DNA from: Frigoribacterium sp. PvP032
Lineage (GTDB): Bacteria > Actinomycetota > Actinomycetes > Actinomycetales > Microbacteriaceae
Reading direction: 5' to 3'
NCBI RefSeq assembly: GCF_017833035.1
Contig: NZ_JAFIBM010000001.1
Location: 1,860,001-1,924,000 of the forward strand
Length of the DNA: 64,000 nucleotides
Below the pieces are notes generated by a model. The model was not told the origin of the DNA. It searched no databases and saw only the letters and a list, made by a program, of their open reading frames with translations. Position numbers and translations under genes: made by a program. Below, one piece after another: positions 45,522 through 60,890 of this stretch. Numbering within the stretch: position 1 is the first letter of the stretch; every line of letters begins with the position of its first letter.

Positions 45522-45591
45522 GTAGGATGGAACCAGACCCCCGCCTCCGGAATTCCCGCCGGTCGGCTCTGCCTCGCGTCAGGAGATCACC
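45522..45591 (+). promoter_or_regulatory. parE promoter -10 and Shine-Dalgarno before a non-standard start
   Basis: TAGGAT at 45522-45527 is a good -10 box. About 55 bases later AGGAG (45581-45585) sits six bases before ATC 45592, the ideal spacing for a start codon there. Between the in-frame stop TAG at 45523 and GTG 45628 no ATG, GTG or TTG exists in the parE frame. Confidence 0.55.
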
Positions 45592-47688
<2,097 letters not shown>

Positions 47689-47731
47689 CCGACCGAGACC
47701 GGTGGCCCGGCCGTCTCGACGACGGCCAGGC

Positions 47732-47769
47732 CGGGCTCATCGGGCTCATCCGGGCTCCGGGCTCCGGGC

Positions 47770-47770
<1 letters not shown>
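47732..47770. repeat. Short tandem repeats between parE and parC
   Basis: Two copies of CGGGCTCAT (47732-47749) followed by three copies of CCGGGCT (47750-47770), the last touching the parC stop codon. Upstream, GCCCGGCC / GGCCGGGC (within 47704-47735) can form a stem and may terminate parE. Confidence 0.8.
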
Positions 47771-50367
<2,597 letters not shown>

Positions 50368-50397
50368 TCACGGAGCCGCTGTGCCAGACTGGTGCCG

Positions 50398-51534
50398 ATG
50401 ACGACCATCGTACCGGCGCGTCCCCCCGGCGCGGTGAGCCTGGCCGACGTCCTCCCGTCCGTCCTGGCCGCCCTGACCGGCGGCGCCGGGGCCGTCCCGC
50501 TGCCGCCCGCCCGCTCGGCCGTCGTGCTGCTCGTCGACGGGCTGGGCTCCGCGGCCCTCGGAGCCCGTCGCGGCCACGCCCGGCACCTCGGCAGCGTCTC
50601 CGGCAGCCTCTTCTCCGGTTTCCCGACGACCACGGCCTCCGCCCTCACGACCTTCACGACGGGCCGGCTGCCGGGCGAGCACGGGCTCGTCGGCTACTCG
50701 GTGCTCGACGCCGAGCGCGACCGCGTCGTCAAGCAGCTGTCCGGCTGGGACGCCGGCATGCGGCCCGGCACCTGGCAGCTCAGCCGAACCGTGTTCGAGG
50801 CCGCCGCCCATCTCGGCGTCCGGAGCGCCGCCGTGGGCCCTGCGCGCTACGCCAGGTCCGGTCTCACCGAGGCTATCCTCCGAGGGGCGTCGTACGAGGC
50901 GGCCGAGTCGATCGCCGACAGGTTCCGGCGTGCGCGTGAGCTCGTCGCGGCTCCCGGTGCGACGATCGTCTACCTCTACGTGCCCGAGCTGGACATGATC
51001 GCGCACCGCCTCGGCTGGCAGAGCGACGAGTGGACGGCCGCCCTCGAGGAGGTGGACGGCGAGGTCGGGAGGCTCGCCGCCTCCCTGGGGCCCGACGAGG
51101 GACTGCTCGTCACGGCCGACCACGGCGTGCTCGACGTGGGGGAGCGCGGCCGCGTCGTCTTCGGCGACCAGGCCGCGCTCGTGGACGGGGTGCGCCACGT
51201 CGCGGGCGAGCCCCGCTGCCTGCAGCTGCACTTCGAGCCGGACGCGTCGGAGGCCGTGCGCGCGAGCACGCTGGCGGCCTGGCGATCGACCGAGGCTGAC
51301 CGCGCCTGGGTCGTCACCCGCGAGGAGGCGGTGCAGGCAGGCTGGTTCGGTCCCGTCGACGGCGTGGTCGCGCCGCGCATCGGGGACGTGCTGGTCGCCG
51401 CCCGCAAGGGCGTCGTCTGGTACGACGGCCGCTCGACCGGCGGCCAGGCCGGATCGATGGTCGGCCAGCACGGCTCGTGGTCGAGCGACGAGACCCAGGT
51501 GCCCCTGCGCAGGTTCGGCGCCTTCGCCCGCTGA
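50398..51534 (+). CDS. Alkaline phosphatase superfamily enzyme (nucleotide pyrophosphatase/phosphodiesterase type)
   Basis: A 378-residue two-metal hydrolase. Motifs in order: AVVLLVDGLGSAALG (metal Asp), SGFPTTTASALTTFTTG with nucleophile Thr, VPELDMIAHRLGW (Asp/His ligands), TADHGVLDVG (Asp-His), and C-terminal GQHGSWSSDE (His). This is the type I phosphodiesterase/nucleotide pyrophosphatase pattern. No signal peptide is visible, so it is probably cytosolic; the physiological substrate is unknown. Divergent from parC. CAGACT ends 7 nt before the ATG, possibly another leaderless promoter, though a weaker match. Confidence 0.87.
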   Translation: MTTIVPARPPGAVSLADVLPSVLAALTGGAGAVPLPPARSAVVLLVDGLGSAALGARRGHARHLGSVSGSLFSGFPTTTASALTTFTTGRLPGEHGLVGYSVLDAERDRVVKQLSGWDAGMRPGTWQLSRTVFEAAAHLGVRSAAVGPARYARSGLTEAILRGASYEAAESIADRFRRARELVAAPGATIVYLYVPELDMIAHRLGWQSDEWTAALEEVDGEVGRLAASLGPDEGLLVTADHGVLDVGERGRVVFGDQAALVDGVRHVAGEPRCLQLHFEPDASEAVRASTLAAWRSTEADRAWVVTREEAVQAGWFGPVDGVVAPRIGDVLVAARKGVVWYDGRSTGGQAGSMVGQHGSWSSDETQVPLRRFGAFAR

Positions 51535-51589
51535 GCGAGCCGCTACCCGCGTCGGGCGCGTTGCCGCCGGGAGGCCGGCCGGGCCCGGC

Positions 51590-52780
51590 TCAGGCGGGGT
51601 CGTCGTCCGAGCGGGCGCCGAACACGATCTCGTCCCAGCTGGGCATCGAGGCGCGGCCCCGCGCCTTCTTCGCTCCGCCCTGCCCGGGCACGATGCCGTC
51701 CGGTCCCGGCACGGGACGTCGCCCGCCGCGGACCTGACCGACCGTGCGGGGGCGCTGTTCGCCTCCTGCGACGGGTGCCGGAGGCCCAGGCAGGACAGCC
51801 TGAGGAGTCGTCTCGCCCTCTGGCAGGCCGAAGTCGTCCAGCGGCACGTCGATGACGCGGATGGAGCTGGTCGCGAGGTCGTCCCGTGACGAGTCGTCCG
51901 AGAAACGGGCAGCCTCGCGTTCGCCCCGACGTCGGCGGAGCGCCTCGAGCAGGTCGGCCGTCTGGGCGTGCGGGTCTCCCGCCGAGGCCTCGGGGTCGCG
52001 GTTGGTGGCCGCGAGGGAGGCGGGGGAGCGGACGTCCTGCCGGGCGAGCGCCGCGGGGCGGTCGCCCCTGTGGTCCTCGGGCGCTGCCTGGTCCGGACGC
52101 TCGTCCTCGGCGTCCTGGGGCTCGACGAGGAACGCGCCGCTGTCGAAGCGCCCCGTCACCGGCTCGTCGTCCCCTGGCAGGAGGCTGACGGCACGGAGGC
52201 GGGGCACGAGCGGCCCGGCGTCGGCCGAGTGCTGGGAGAGGGTCCGGGCGTCGCCGGCGTGCGGGACGAGCGAGAGCGCCTTCGGGTCGAAGCGCCAGGT
52301 GGCGTCGCGCGCCACCTCCTGCGTCACGTAGGAGACGGACACGAGCCAGCCGTGCTCGGCGTCCTTGTAGCTGGTCCAGTGACGGTCAGTCGCGGCGGCC
52401 GTGTCGAGACGGGCCTCGATGACGCCCCCGAACGACGAGGAGTCGCCGTCCGGCTGGACGTCCGAGGCGACGGTGACCGCGACGCCGAGGGCGTTGCGGA
52501 GAGCGTGCGACCTCTCGGCGAGGACGGGGCCCTCGAAGCGGCGGACGTAGGCCAGGTCGGCTCCCGTGCGCTCGGCCGTCTGCTCGGGCGAGAGCCCGGA
52601 GCGGATCAGGGACTGGATCTCACGCGGCGGCGCCTTGCGCTCGACCGGCGTGCTGTCGGGGGCGGCGGCGCGCAGCTGCGACCTCAGCGACGGGGTGACG
52701 GGCAGCCGGTACTCGGCCCCGCCGTCGGCGGCGACCACGAGCGCTCCGCTCTCGACCCCGATGACCCTCAGATCCTGCAT
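51590..52780 (-). CDS. sepH: Septation protein SepH (DUF3071)
   Basis: Cell-division protein of 396 residues; in Streptomyces SepH promotes FtsZ assembly. The N-terminal conserved domain starts MQDLRVIGVESGALVV and contains a helix-turn-helix-like stretch PREIQSLIRSGLSPEQTAER then GADLAYVRRFEGPVLAER. A long disordered Pro/Asp/Arg-rich region (about 190-370) precedes the conserved C-terminal RASMPSWDEIVFG. ATG 52780 is chosen for the family N-terminus. Divergent from the DUF4193 gene, as in other actinobacteria. Confidence 0.93.
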   Translation of the reverse strand: MQDLRVIGVESGALVVAADGGAEYRLPVTPSLRSQLRAAAPDSTPVERKAPPREIQSLIRSGLSPEQTAERTGADLAYVRRFEGPVLAERSHALRNALGVAVTVASDVQPDGDSSSFGGVIEARLDTAAATDRHWTSYKDAEHGWLVSVSYVTQEVARDATWRFDPKALSLVPHAGDARTLSQHSADAGPLVPRLRAVSLLPGDDEPVTGRFDSGAFLVEPQDAEDERPDQAAPEDHRGDRPAALARQDVRSPASLAATNRDPEASAGDPHAQTADLLEALRRRRGEREAARFSDDSSRDDLATSSIRVIDVPLDDFGLPEGETTPQAVLPGPPAPVAGGEQRPRTVGQVRGGRRPVPGPDGIVPGQGGAKKARGRASMPSWDEIVFGARSDDDPA

Positions 52781-52944
52781 CTCGCACGCCTTTCCACCGT
52801 CGTGTCCTGGCCAGAAGCGTCCCACGTCAGAGGCGTGTTCCCGGGAATGGAACGGGCGTGCCGCGAGTTCCTCCAGGGCGGCCGAGAGGCCCCTTCGGCG
52901 GGTTTGCTATTCGACAACGAGTGATGCAAACTGTGCCCGCCGAA

Positions 52945-52972
52945 TTCGGTACACGAACTTCGGTACACGAAC
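52945..52972 (+). repeat. Tandem 14-bp repeat in the sepH/DUF4193 promoter gap
   Basis: Two exact copies of TTCGGTACACGAAC (52945-52958, 52959-52972). Each has partial dyad symmetry (TTCG...CGAA), like a regulator half-site pair. It lies 21 bp before the DUF4193 start. Confidence 0.85.
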
Positions 52973-52992
52973 TATTGAAGAACTGGATGGGC

Positions 52993-53286
52993 ATGGCCAC
53001 CGACTACGACGCACCTCGCAAGAACGACGACGACGGCTCGGAGTCGATCGAGGGGCTCAAGGAGCGCACCCCCGACAAGACCACCGGAGTGATCGACGAC
53101 GACGCGGACAACCCGGGCTCGTTCGAGCTCGCCGGCCAGGACCTGTCCGACCTCGACCTCGACGTGGTCGTCCTGCCCCCGCAGGTGGACGAGTTCACCT
53201 GCGTCGAGTGCTTCCTGGTGAAGCACCGCTCGCAGCTCGACCACGAGACCAAGCTCGGCGCTATCTGCCGGGAGTGCGCTGCCTGA
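52993..53286 (+). CDS. DUF4193 protein
   Basis: Acidic actinobacterial protein of 97 residues, MATDYDAPRKNDDD at the start, ending in a zinc-binding-looking module TCVECFLVKHRSQ ... AICRECAA (two CxxC pairs). Function unknown; always in this division/dUTPase neighbourhood. ATG 52993 is preferred over ATG 52987 because the family begins MATDYDAPR. Its 3' end overlaps the convergent DUF3093 gene by 26 bp. Confidence 0.92.
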   Translation: MATDYDAPRKNDDDGSESIEGLKERTPDKTTGVIDDDADNPGSFELAGQDLSDLDLDVVVLPPQVDEFTCVECFLVKHRSQLDHETKLGAICRECAA

Positions 53287-53716
53287 GCGCCTCCAGGCGA
53301 CGGACGACCTCGTCGGGCCGTCGCGTCGACACCAACCAGTAGGGTGCGGGATCCGTCTCGTCGGTGAGGGAGATCCTCACCACCGGCCTCACCCAGCCAC
53401 GGAAGAGGGTCCAGGCTCGCGCGTCGAGCCTGGGCCCTCTCTGCTGTGTGGCCTCGGCTCCCGAGAAGCCCCGCACCTCGCCGATCTCGTGCGGGAAGAG
53501 GCGGGCGCGCCCGGCGGAGAAGCCCTCGTCGTCGATGGTGAGCACCGGCGAGGTGAAGACGAGGGCGACCACGGTCGCCGCGTAGAAGAGCACGGCCACG
53601 ACCACGCCGACGAGCTGGTCGATCGGCAGGAAGACGAGCAGCGTCGCCGGCACCACCAGGGCGGTCGCGACGAAGACGGTGGCCGGCGGCGTGAGCCGTT
53701 CGCGGTACGGGTTCAT
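53261..53716 (-). CDS. DUF3093 membrane protein
   Basis: Protein of 151 residues with two membrane helices near the N-terminus (about 12-55) and a soluble PH-like domain: SPVLTIDDEGFSAGRARLF, then RAWTLFRGWVRPVVRISL and APYWLVSTRRPDEV. Function unknown; conserved between DUF4193 and dut in actinobacteria. The last nine codons overlap DUF4193 antisense, so the two genes cannot share a conventional terminator. Confidence 0.92.
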   Translation of the reverse strand: MNPYRERLTPPATVFVATALVVPATLLVFLPIDQLVGVVVAVLFYAATVVALVFTSPVLTIDDEGFSAGRARLFPHEIGEVRGFSGAEATQQRGPRLDARAWTLFRGWVRPVVRISLTDETDPAPYWLVSTRRPDEVVRRLEALRQRTPGR

Positions 53717-53754
53717 GGGTCCATTCGACCAGACTTCTGCACTAGCCTCGACAC

Positions 53755-54243
53755 GTGACCCCGACCCTCGACGTCCTCTTCACGGCCGACCGAGCCGGCG
53801 CCTCCTCGTCCCAGGGCGACCAGGCACCTCGCTACGCGCACCCGGGGGACGCCGGCGCCGACCTGCTCTCGTCCGAGGCGCTCGTCCTCCGCGCAGGGCA
53901 CCGTGCCCTCGTGGGCACGGGCGTGTCGATCGCTCTGCCCGACGGCCACGCGGCCTTCGTCGTCCCGCGCAGCGGGCTGGCCGCCAAGCACGGCATCACC
54001 GTGGTGAACAGCCCCGGAACGGTCGACGCGGGCTACCGCGGCGAGATCAAGGTCACGCTCCTGAACACCGACCTCGAGTCGGACCACCAGATCGAGGTGG
54101 GCGACAAGATCGCCCAGCTCGTCGTCGTGCCCGTCGTCAGGGCCGTCTTCGTCCCCGTCGACGAGCTGCCGGAGAGCAGCCGGGGCACGGGCGGCTTCGG
54201 CTCGACGGGCTACGCACACACCACCGGAGGCACCGCATCATGA
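53755..54243 (+). CDS. dut: dUTP diphosphatase
   Basis: Hydrolyses dUTP to dUMP, keeping uracil out of DNA; homotrimer of 162 residues. All five motifs are seen: HPGDAGADL, VPRSGLAAKHGI, NSPGTVDAGYRGEIKV, GDKIAQLVV and the C-terminal RGTGGFGSTG. GTG 53755 has TAGCCT (53743-53748) ending 6 nt upstream and no Shine-Dalgarno, so it is probably leaderless. Its stop overlaps the DUF3710 start as ATGA. Confidence 0.97.
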   Translation: MTPTLDVLFTADRAGASSSQGDQAPRYAHPGDAGADLLSSEALVLRAGHRALVGTGVSIALPDGHAAFVVPRSGLAAKHGITVVNSPGTVDAGYRGEIKVTLLNTDLESDHQIEVGDKIAQLVVVPVVRAVFVPVDELPESSRGTGGFGSTGYAHTTGGTAS

Positions 54244-54953
54244 GGAAGTCGAAGCGCGAGGCGCAGCAGCTGGCCGAGATCGAGGTCGAGACCGCCGACG
54301 TGACCGACGTCGAGGTCGACATCGAGGGCCTGGACGACGCGGAGGTCGAGGTGTTCGACGACTCGAAGTCGGCACCGGCCGACCGGGCCGACGAGGGCCC
54401 GCTCGACGAGACCGAGGCCAACCCCGTCCGCCCCTACGTCGACCTCGGCGGGGTGAAGATCGTCCCCCGCGACGGCCTGCACCTGCGGCTCGAGGTGGAG
54501 GAGGGCAGCAAGCGCGTCGTCGCGGTCGGCCTCGACTTCGCGAAGTCGACCTTGCAGGTCCAGCCCTTCGCGGCTCCGCGCACCACGGGCCTCTGGAACG
54601 AGATCCGCGAGCAGATCAGCGAGCAGATCCAGAAGCAGGGCGGCACGACCACCGAGGTCGACGGCCCCTTCGGCCCCGAGGTCCGCGCCGAGATCCCGCT
54701 GATGGGCGGCGACCCCGGCAGCACGCGCCTGGCGCGGTTCATCGGCGTCGACGGCCCGCGCTGGTTCCTCCGCGGCGTGATCGCCGGCGACGCCACCGTC
54801 GACGACGAGGCGGCCGCCAAGATCGAGGAGCTGTTCCGCAGCATCGTCGTCGTCCGCGGCACCACCCCGATGCCTCCCCGCGAGCTCATCCCGCTCAGCA
54901 TGCCGAAGCCGAGCGCGGTCGACGCGTCCGCGGGCGCCGCCGACGAGGCCTGA
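54240..54953 (+). CDS. DUF3710 protein
   Basis: Actinobacterial protein of 237 residues. The first 60 residues are charged and acidic (VEVDIEGLDDAEVEVFDD); the conserved domain follows with PYVDLGGVKIVPRDGLHLRL, TGLWNEIREQI and RWFLRGVIAGDATVD. Function unknown. Translationally coupled to dut (4-bp overlap) and followed after 5 bp by the DUF3159 gene, so one operon. Confidence 0.93.
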   Translation: MRKSKREAQQLAEIEVETADVTDVEVDIEGLDDAEVEVFDDSKSAPADRADEGPLDETEANPVRPYVDLGGVKIVPRDGLHLRLEVEEGSKRVVAVGLDFAKSTLQVQPFAAPRTTGLWNEIREQISEQIQKQGGTTTEVDGPFGPEVRAEIPLMGGDPGSTRLARFIGVDGPRWFLRGVIAGDATVDDEAAAKIEELFRSIVVVRGTTPMPPRELIPLSMPKPSAVDASAGAADEA

Positions 54954-54958
54954 CCCTC

Positions 54959-55744
54959 GTGCAGAGCGACGGGGCGGCCCGGCCCGACGACGAGCGACCT
55001 GGGCCCGGCGACGAGTCGCCCCTCGACGACCCGCGCGTCTCGCTGGCAGCCCAGCTGCGCGCCGCCGCCCAGAAGGCCGGCATCGGGCAGGTCGCACCCG
55101 GTGAGGTGCCCACCGCCTCCGCTCTCCTGACGGCCATCGGCGGGGTCCGCGGCCTGGCGGAGTCGATCGTCCCCGGGCTGGGCTTCGTGGTCGTGTACAC
55201 GATCACCGGCGAGCTGCTGCCGTCGGTGCTGATCCCCGTCGCCCTCGCCGTGCTCTTCGTCCTCTCCAGGGCCGTGCAGCGCGGTCCGGTCGCGCAGGCC
55301 CTCGCCGGCGTGCTCGGCGTCGCGTTGTCGGCCGGGATCGCCCTGCTGAGCGGCCGCGCCGAGGGCAACTTCGTGCCCGGCGTCGTCATCAACGCGATCT
55401 CGCTCCTGGCGATGGTCGTCAGCATCGCCGTCCGCTGGCCACTGGTCGGCATCGTCGTCGGCCTCCTGACGAACGAGGGAGGCGCGTGGCGGCAGGACCG
55501 TGCCAAGCGCCGCGTCCTCGTGCTCGTCACCTGGCTGTGGGCCGGGCTATTCGCGGCCCGCCTCGCGGTGCAGCTCCCGCTCCTGCTGAGCGGCCAGGTC
55601 ACGGCGCTCGCCACCCTGAAGCTGCTGATGGGCGTGCCGCTCTACGCCGGCCTGCTCTGGGTCACGTGGCTGCTCGTCCGGACCGTCTACCGAGCGCGAG
55701 CCTCGGGCGACGACGAGGTCGACGCGCGAGGCGCCGTCAGCTAG
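54959..55744 (+). CDS. DUF3159 membrane protein
   Basis: Membrane protein of 261 residues with about five hydrophobic helices after a polar 50-residue N-terminus. Signature segments: TAIGGVRGLAESIVPGLGF, SGRAEGNFVPGVVINA and WLWAGLFAARLAVQLPL. Function unknown; some relatives resemble intracellular septation protein A. GTG 54959 begins 5 bp after the DUF3710 stop. Confidence 0.92.
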   Translation: MQSDGAARPDDERPGPGDESPLDDPRVSLAAQLRAAAQKAGIGQVAPGEVPTASALLTAIGGVRGLAESIVPGLGFVVVYTITGELLPSVLIPVALAVLFVLSRAVQRGPVAQALAGVLGVALSAGIALLSGRAEGNFVPGVVINAISLLAMVVSIAVRWPLVGIVVGLLTNEGGAWRQDRAKRRVLVLVTWLWAGLFAARLAVQLPLLLSGQVTALATLKLLMGVPLYAGLLWVTWLLVRTVYRARASGDDEVDARGAVS

Positions 55745-55767
55745 TCCACCGCCTCCGGTGCTAGGTT

Positions 55768-55785
55768 TGTCTCGACATCAAGACA
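55768..55785. promoter_or_regulatory. Imperfect 18-bp palindrome upstream of aconitase
   Basis: TGTCTCGACATCAAGACA matches its own reverse complement at 14 of 18 positions. It lies about 110 bp before acnA, in its promoter gap, and has the size and symmetry of a dimeric repressor site. The regulator is unknown. Confidence 0.5.
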
Positions 55786-55895
55786 GTTCGACGACAGGCG
55801 CCCCTGCATCCGTCGACGACTTAGGCTGACCTCGCTGGTGCGGTCCCTCGTCGTCGGGTGATGATGAGGGCGAAGTCCAGCAAGGGAGACGGCAC

Positions 55896-58712
<2,817 letters not shown>

Positions 58713-58721
58713 CCCGTTCCC

Positions 58722-58761
58722 GAGGCCCTCGACGTCGTGTCCGCACGACGCCGGGGGCCTC
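58722..58761 (+). terminator. Two-tier hairpin terminator after acnA
   Basis: Outer stem GAGGCCC (58722-58728) / GGGCCTC (58755-58761), inner stem CGTCGTG (58733-58739) / CACGACG (58744-58750) with loop TCCG. Confidence 0.65.
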
Positions 58762-58830
58762 CCGGCGTTCCCGGCGGTCCGCGCCTAAACTGAGGGTCGC
58801 CGCCTCCGGGCTGCCGGAAAGGAAATCCCG

Positions 58831-60771
58831 ATGAGCATCCTCGAGACGATCAAGGGTCCCCGCGACCTCGATCACCTCACCGACCAGCAGATGATCGCGC
58901 TGGCCGCCGAGATCCGCCGCTTCCTCGTGACCGAGGTCTCCAAGACCGGCGGGCACCTGGGGCCGAACCTCGGCGTGGTCGAGCTGACGCTCGCGATGCA
59001 CCGGGTCTTCGAGTCGCCGCACGACGCCTTCGTCTTCGACACCGGTCACCAGTCGTACGTGCACAAGCTCGTCACCGGCCGACAGGACTTCAGCGGGCTG
59101 CGGCTGCGCGGCGGCCTCGCCGGCTACCCGCAGCGCTCCGAGTCCGAGCACGACATCGTCGAGAGCTCGCACGCGTCCAGCAGCCTCTCGTGGGCCGACG
59201 GCATCTCGCGCGCCTTCCAGCTCACGGGGCAGTCGGACCGCCACGTCGTCGCGGTGGTGGGCGACGGCGCCCTCACCGGCGGCATGACGTGGGAGGCGCT
59301 CAACAACATCAGCGACGACAACGGTCGCCGGCTGATCATCGTGGTCAACGACAACGGCCGCTCGTACGCCCCGACGATCGGCGGCATGGCGCGGTTCCTC
59401 AACACCGTCCGCACCCGCAGCACGTACCGCGACATGCACCGCGGCTCCGAGGCCGTGTTCGACCACCTCGGGCACCCCGGACGCGCGCTCTACCGGGGGG
59501 TGCGGGGCGGCCTGCACGGGTTCCTCAGCCGGTTCACGAACAACGAGGCCCTCTACTCGAACCTCGACATCAAGTACCTCGGCCCGGTCGACGGCCACGA
59601 CCAGAAGGCGATGGAGGAGGCGCTGACGCAGGCGAAGGACTACGGCGCCCCGGTCATCGTGCACGCCATCACGGAGAAGGGCCGGGGCTACGACCCCGCC
59701 CGCGCCGACGTCGCCGATCAGTTCCACGCCGTCGGCCAGATCGACCCGGAGACCGGCGAGCCGCTCGAGACGACCAACGCCCCCTCGTGGACGAGCGTCT
59801 TCGCGGACGAGATCGTCTCGATCGCCGAGCGCGACGAGACCGTCGTGGGCATCACCGCCGCCATGCTCCGTCCCGTCGGGCTGCACAAGCTCGCCGAGCG
59901 CTTCCCGAGCCGTGTCCTCGACGTCGGCATCGCCGAGCAGCACGCCGTGACGAGCGCCGCCGGTCTCGCCTTCGGCGGCCTGCACCCGGTCGTGGCCCTC
60001 TACGCCACCTTCGTCAACCGCGCCTTCGACCAGGTGCTGATGGACGTCGGCCTGCACCGCGCGGGCGTGACGTTCGTCCTCGACCGGGCCGGCGTGACCG
60101 GCCCCGACGGGCCCAGCCACCACGGCATGTGGGACCTGGCGCTCCTCCAGATCGTCCCGCACATCCGCCTCGCCGCCCCGCGGGACGCCTCTCGCCTGCG
60201 CGAGGAGCTCCGGGAGGCCGTCGCCGTGACCGACGCACCGACGGTGGTGCGTTTCTCGAAGGGCAGTGTCGGCACCGAGCACGAGGCCGAGTCGCGCCTC
60301 CCGGACGGCGTCGACGTCCTCGCGAGCGACGAGCGGCGCGACGTGCTGCTGGTCTGCGTCGGCCCGATGGCGACCGTCGGCCTCGACGTCGCCGAGCGGC
60401 TCGCGGCGCAGGGGATCGGGGCGACCGTCGTCGACCCGCGCTGGGTCGTCCCCGTGCCGAGGTCCGTCATCGAGCTCGCCGCCGAGCACCGCCTCGTCGT
60501 CACCATCGAGGACGGCGTCCGCGTCGGCGGCATCGGGACCCGTGTCCGTCAGGACCTGCGCGAGGCCGGGGTCGACACGGCGCTGACCGAGCTCGGCCTG
60601 CCCGACGAGTTCCTCCAGCACGGATCACGGGCTGAGATCCTCGAGGAGGCGGGCCTCACCCCCCAGCACATCGCCCGCGACGTGGTGGCCCAGGTGCTCG
60701 GCAGCAAGATCCCCGTCGCCCGGCCCCTCGACGACGTGTCGTCGCGTCGGGTGGACGCCCAGCAGGACTGA
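58831..60771 (+). CDS. dxs: 1-deoxy-D-xylulose-5-phosphate synthase
   Basis: First enzyme of the MEP isoprenoid pathway, joining pyruvate and glyceraldehyde 3-phosphate with thiamine diphosphate; 646 residues. [14 protein letters not shown] and [11 protein letters not shown] at the N-terminus, the ThDP motif [17 protein letters not shown], and transketolase-type [17 protein letters not shown] with the catalytic Glu, then [19 protein letters not shown]. The start ATG 58831 has GGAAAGGAAA upstream. Ends at a perfect hairpin shared with the convergent beta-oxidation genes. Confidence 0.97.
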   Translation: MSILETIKGPRDLDHLTDQQMIALAAEIRRFLVTEVSKTGGHLGPNLGVVELTLAMHRVFESPHDAFVFDTGHQSYVHKLVTGRQDFSGLRLRGGLAGYPQRSESEHDIVESSHASSSLSWADGISRAFQLTGQSDRHVVAVVGDGALTGGMTWEALNNISDDNGRRLIIVVNDNGRSYAPTIGGMARFLNTVRTRSTYRDMHRGSEAVFDHLGHPGRALYRGVRGGLHGFLSRFTNNEALYSNLDIKYLGPVDGHDQKAMEEALTQAKDYGAPVIVHAITEKGRGYDPARADVADQFHAVGQIDPETGEPLETTNAPSWTSVFADEIVSIAERDETVVGITAAMLRPVGLHKLAERFPSRVLDVGIAEQHAVTSAAGLAFGGLHPVVALYATFVNRAFDQVLMDVGLHRAGVTFVLDRAGVTGPDGPSHHGMWDLALLQIVPHIRLAAPRDASRLREELREAVAVTDAPTVVRFSKGSVGTEHEAESRLPDGVDVLASDERRDVLLVCVGPMATVGLDVAERLAAQGIGATVVDPRWVVPVPRSVIELAAEHRLVVTIEDGVRVGGIGTRVRQDLREAGVDTALTELGLPDEFLQHGSRAEILEEAGLTPQHIARDVVAQVLGSKIPVARPLDDVSSRRVDAQQD

Positions 60772-60803
60772 GCGGCCGCCCAGGCGAGCACAGCCCGTGC
60801 TCG

Positions 60804-60848
60804 ACGAGGCAGGGCCCCGACGACCAGGTCGTCGGGGCCCTGCCTCGT
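60804..60848. terminator. Bidirectional terminator between dxs and the beta-oxidation operon
   Basis: Perfect 22-bp arms (60804-60825 and 60827-60848) around a single A. Lies between converging genes. Confidence 0.8.
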
Positions 60849-60890
60849 GACGGGACGAGCGCCTCCTCGACGGACGCCGGGACGTCCGAC

